From JBDRGC01 sp043818215 (GTDB lineage: Bacteria; Chloroflexota; Anaerolineae; Anaerolineales; UBA11858): a DNA stretch of 5,675 nt. The position numbers and the translations under genes were made by a program. Below are positions 4,569 through 5,675 of this stretch, piece after piece (the stretch's first letter is position 1; every line of letters starts with the position of its first letter). The stretch lies in the NCBI GenBank assembly GCA_043818215.1, contig JBDRGC010000313.1:1-5675 (forward strand). The letters are read 5' to 3'. A model generated the notes under the pieces. The model worked only from the letters and a program-made list of their open reading frames with translations. It was not told where the DNA came from and searched no databases.

Positions 4569-4618
4569 TTTGTTATCCAATAGAAGTGTGTTTTCAGGCC
4601 ATCAATTTTACCCGGAAT

Positions 4619-5675
4619 TTAGTTGATATCGGGGTCGTCTTCTGTTGGGCGATTGTTCTTTGTTTCATCGTGGTAAATATCCAGCCAGGTTGCCATTCGC
4701 CCATGCTCTTGGGTCACCCTGGCGCTTTCCTCTTCGGCGCCCAACTCTTCCATTCGCCTGGAGACATCCTGATGCACTAAGGCCGGGTCATGCACGCCAT
4801 CGAAGGTGAATGTTGCATCTCCGACGTTGATATGGACATCACCGACATTTAGGATCAAACCTATAAGCCCTGGAATTTTATGCCCCAGACTCTGGATGTT
4901 CGCGACGGGAGCAGATCGAAAGGACTCTTTTCCAAATGGGCTTTTCTCCCGGTCGATGATTTGATTTCTGGTCACCCGGTAGATATCGTTGCGCCAGTCC
5001 ATATACTCATACAGCCACCAGAGAAACAGGCCTAACGGAATCAGATAAACTAGACTCCAGATTGGTTGTTTATTTTTGAAAATGGCTTCGAACATAGTGG
5101 GGAGCAACCCTGCACTAAACAATAAAACACTAATTAATAACAGCGACGGCAGCCACGCCCCCTTAAAAAATATATACCAGTGTTTGCGGTAGGTAATTAT
5201 TCCGCCATCGACAATGCGGGTTTTGAAGATGGCAAGCCGGCGAGTTTTTTCGCGTGCCGCAGGGGGAACTTCTTCAGGCTCCTCTGGGATGATGTCTTCT
5301 ACCTGATAGCCTAGCTGGCGGCGGATAGTCTGACGGATGGCGGCATGTTCCGCTCGGCGCGATCTTTGCCGAGATTTTTGCAGAAACCCTTCGATCATAT
5401 TTTTCATCCGCTCGGGATGATAGACATCGGTCATCCGCAGCTCACTGTTGAACGTACGCACTATAACATCCCCCATTTGAAGAGCACGCGCAAGGATGTT
5501 TCTTGTTTGCACATTAAGTGATTGAATGGTTCGCAGGGGTGTTTCCTGCCGGCTGGAACCTCGCAAGAGAATCCGTTCCCGCCAGACCACCCGGACATTG
5601 GTGACAAAGAAGTAATCATTGCGCCAGTCAGCGTATGACCATGCACCCGCTGCTAATCCGAGGAAAGTCACCCGC
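4619..5675 (-). CDS. PH-domain (bPH2-type) membrane protein, 5' end outside window
   Basis: The reading frame stays open to the window edge; the apparent start at 5671 is a GTG inside a hydrophobic stretch, so the true N-terminus lies outside. The visible 350 residues show two repeated halves. Half one: end of a membrane segment (about 1-13), DWRND at 15-19, then a bPH2-like beta-rich domain with PLRTIQSLNV at 45-54 and MGDVIV at 66-71. Half two: membrane helices at about 172-192 and 205-222, DWRND at 225-229, PVANIQSLG at 255-263 and VGDVHI at 276-281. The spacing is 210 residues for all pairs, an internal duplication. The halves are joined by a charged linker with an acidic, Pro-rich patch (about 130-138). 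The tail is acidic and hydrophilic. bPH2 proteins (Pfam bacterial PH, YdbS/YdbT-like) are membrane proteins of poorly defined role. It ends 50 bp before def in the same direction. Confidence 0.85.
   Translation of the reverse strand, partial: RVTFLGLAAGAWSYADWRNDYFFVTNVRVVWRERILLRGSSRQETPLRTIQSLNVQTRNILARALQMGDVIVRTFNSELRMTDVYHPERMKNMIEGFLQKSRQRSRRAEHAAIRQTIRRQLGYQVEDIIPEEPEEVPPAAREKTRRLAIFKTRIVDGGIITYRKHWYIFFKGAWLPSLLLISVLLFSAGLLPTMFEAIFKNKQPIWSLVYLIPLGLFLWWLYEYMDWRNDIYRVTRNQIIDREKSPFGKESFRSAPVANIQSLGHKIPGLIGLILNVGDVHINVGDATFTFDGVHDPALVHQDVSRRMEELGAEEESARVTQEHGRMATWLDIYHDETKNNRPTEDDPDIN

Noticed and set aside
4569..4580. TTG start for def four codons upstream
   Set aside because: The ATG at 4568 gives the normal def N-terminus, and no Shine-Dalgarno supports the TTG.
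4605..4610. TAAAAT as a -10 box for def on the minus strand
   Set aside because: Five of six matches, but no -35 at any acceptable spacing; short distance to the PH gene favours co-transcription.

Overview
The window is bacterial, chromosomal-looking DNA of moderate GC with six protein genes, all but one on the minus strand. The proteins are housekeeping types: a HAD-family phosphatase or phosphomutase, a small four-cysteine protein of unknown function, RsmG (16S rRNA methyltransferase), RecF (recombinational repair), peptide deformylase, and the C-terminal part of a two-unit bacterial PH-domain membrane protein. The deformylase and PH-protein types, together with intergenic DNA packed with short degenerate tandem repeats, suggest a Chloroflexota (Anaerolineae-like) bacterium. 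This is inference from general appearance; heptanucleotide tandem repeats are also known from cyanobacteria, so the assignment is moderate at best. I see no mobile-element gene, CRISPR array, tRNA or rRNA.

Layout. 1-61 is a C-rich low-complexity run. 63-746 (minus) is the HAD gene. 747-1060 has no gene: it holds a CGGAT-type repeat, a nested set of inverted repeats that could fold into a branched structure (874-1033), and ACG-containing heptanucleotide repeats. 1061-1408 (minus) is the small four-Cys gene. 1409-1802 is a divergent promoter region containing a strong RBS, a TATAAT box for the minus gene, a small hairpin, a roughly 40-bp-arm inverted repeat, and a good sigma70-type promoter for rsmG placed so that its mRNA should be leaderless. 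1803-2513 (plus) is rsmG, which converges on recF (2545-3765, minus). 3766-4058 is almost entirely two back-to-back heptanucleotide arrays. 4059-4568 (minus) is def, and 4619 to the window edge (minus) is the PH-domain gene.

PH gene, def and recF lie in the same direction and are probably co-transcribed, with the arrays sitting between def and recF. No independent recF promoter or Shine-Dalgarno site is visible.

The most unusual feature is the set of 7-bp-period repeats. At least three sequence families (AGGRRYY, CAAYCTC and YYYACGY) occur, and every one of the five complete genes ends inside, next to, or within 6 bp of such an array. In three cases the stop codon itself is made of repeat sequence. 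The arrays have G-quadruplex potential on the plus strand and could form a long imperfect hairpin in the def-recF transcript. No new defence or metabolic system is visible; the novelty here is in the non-coding repeat architecture.
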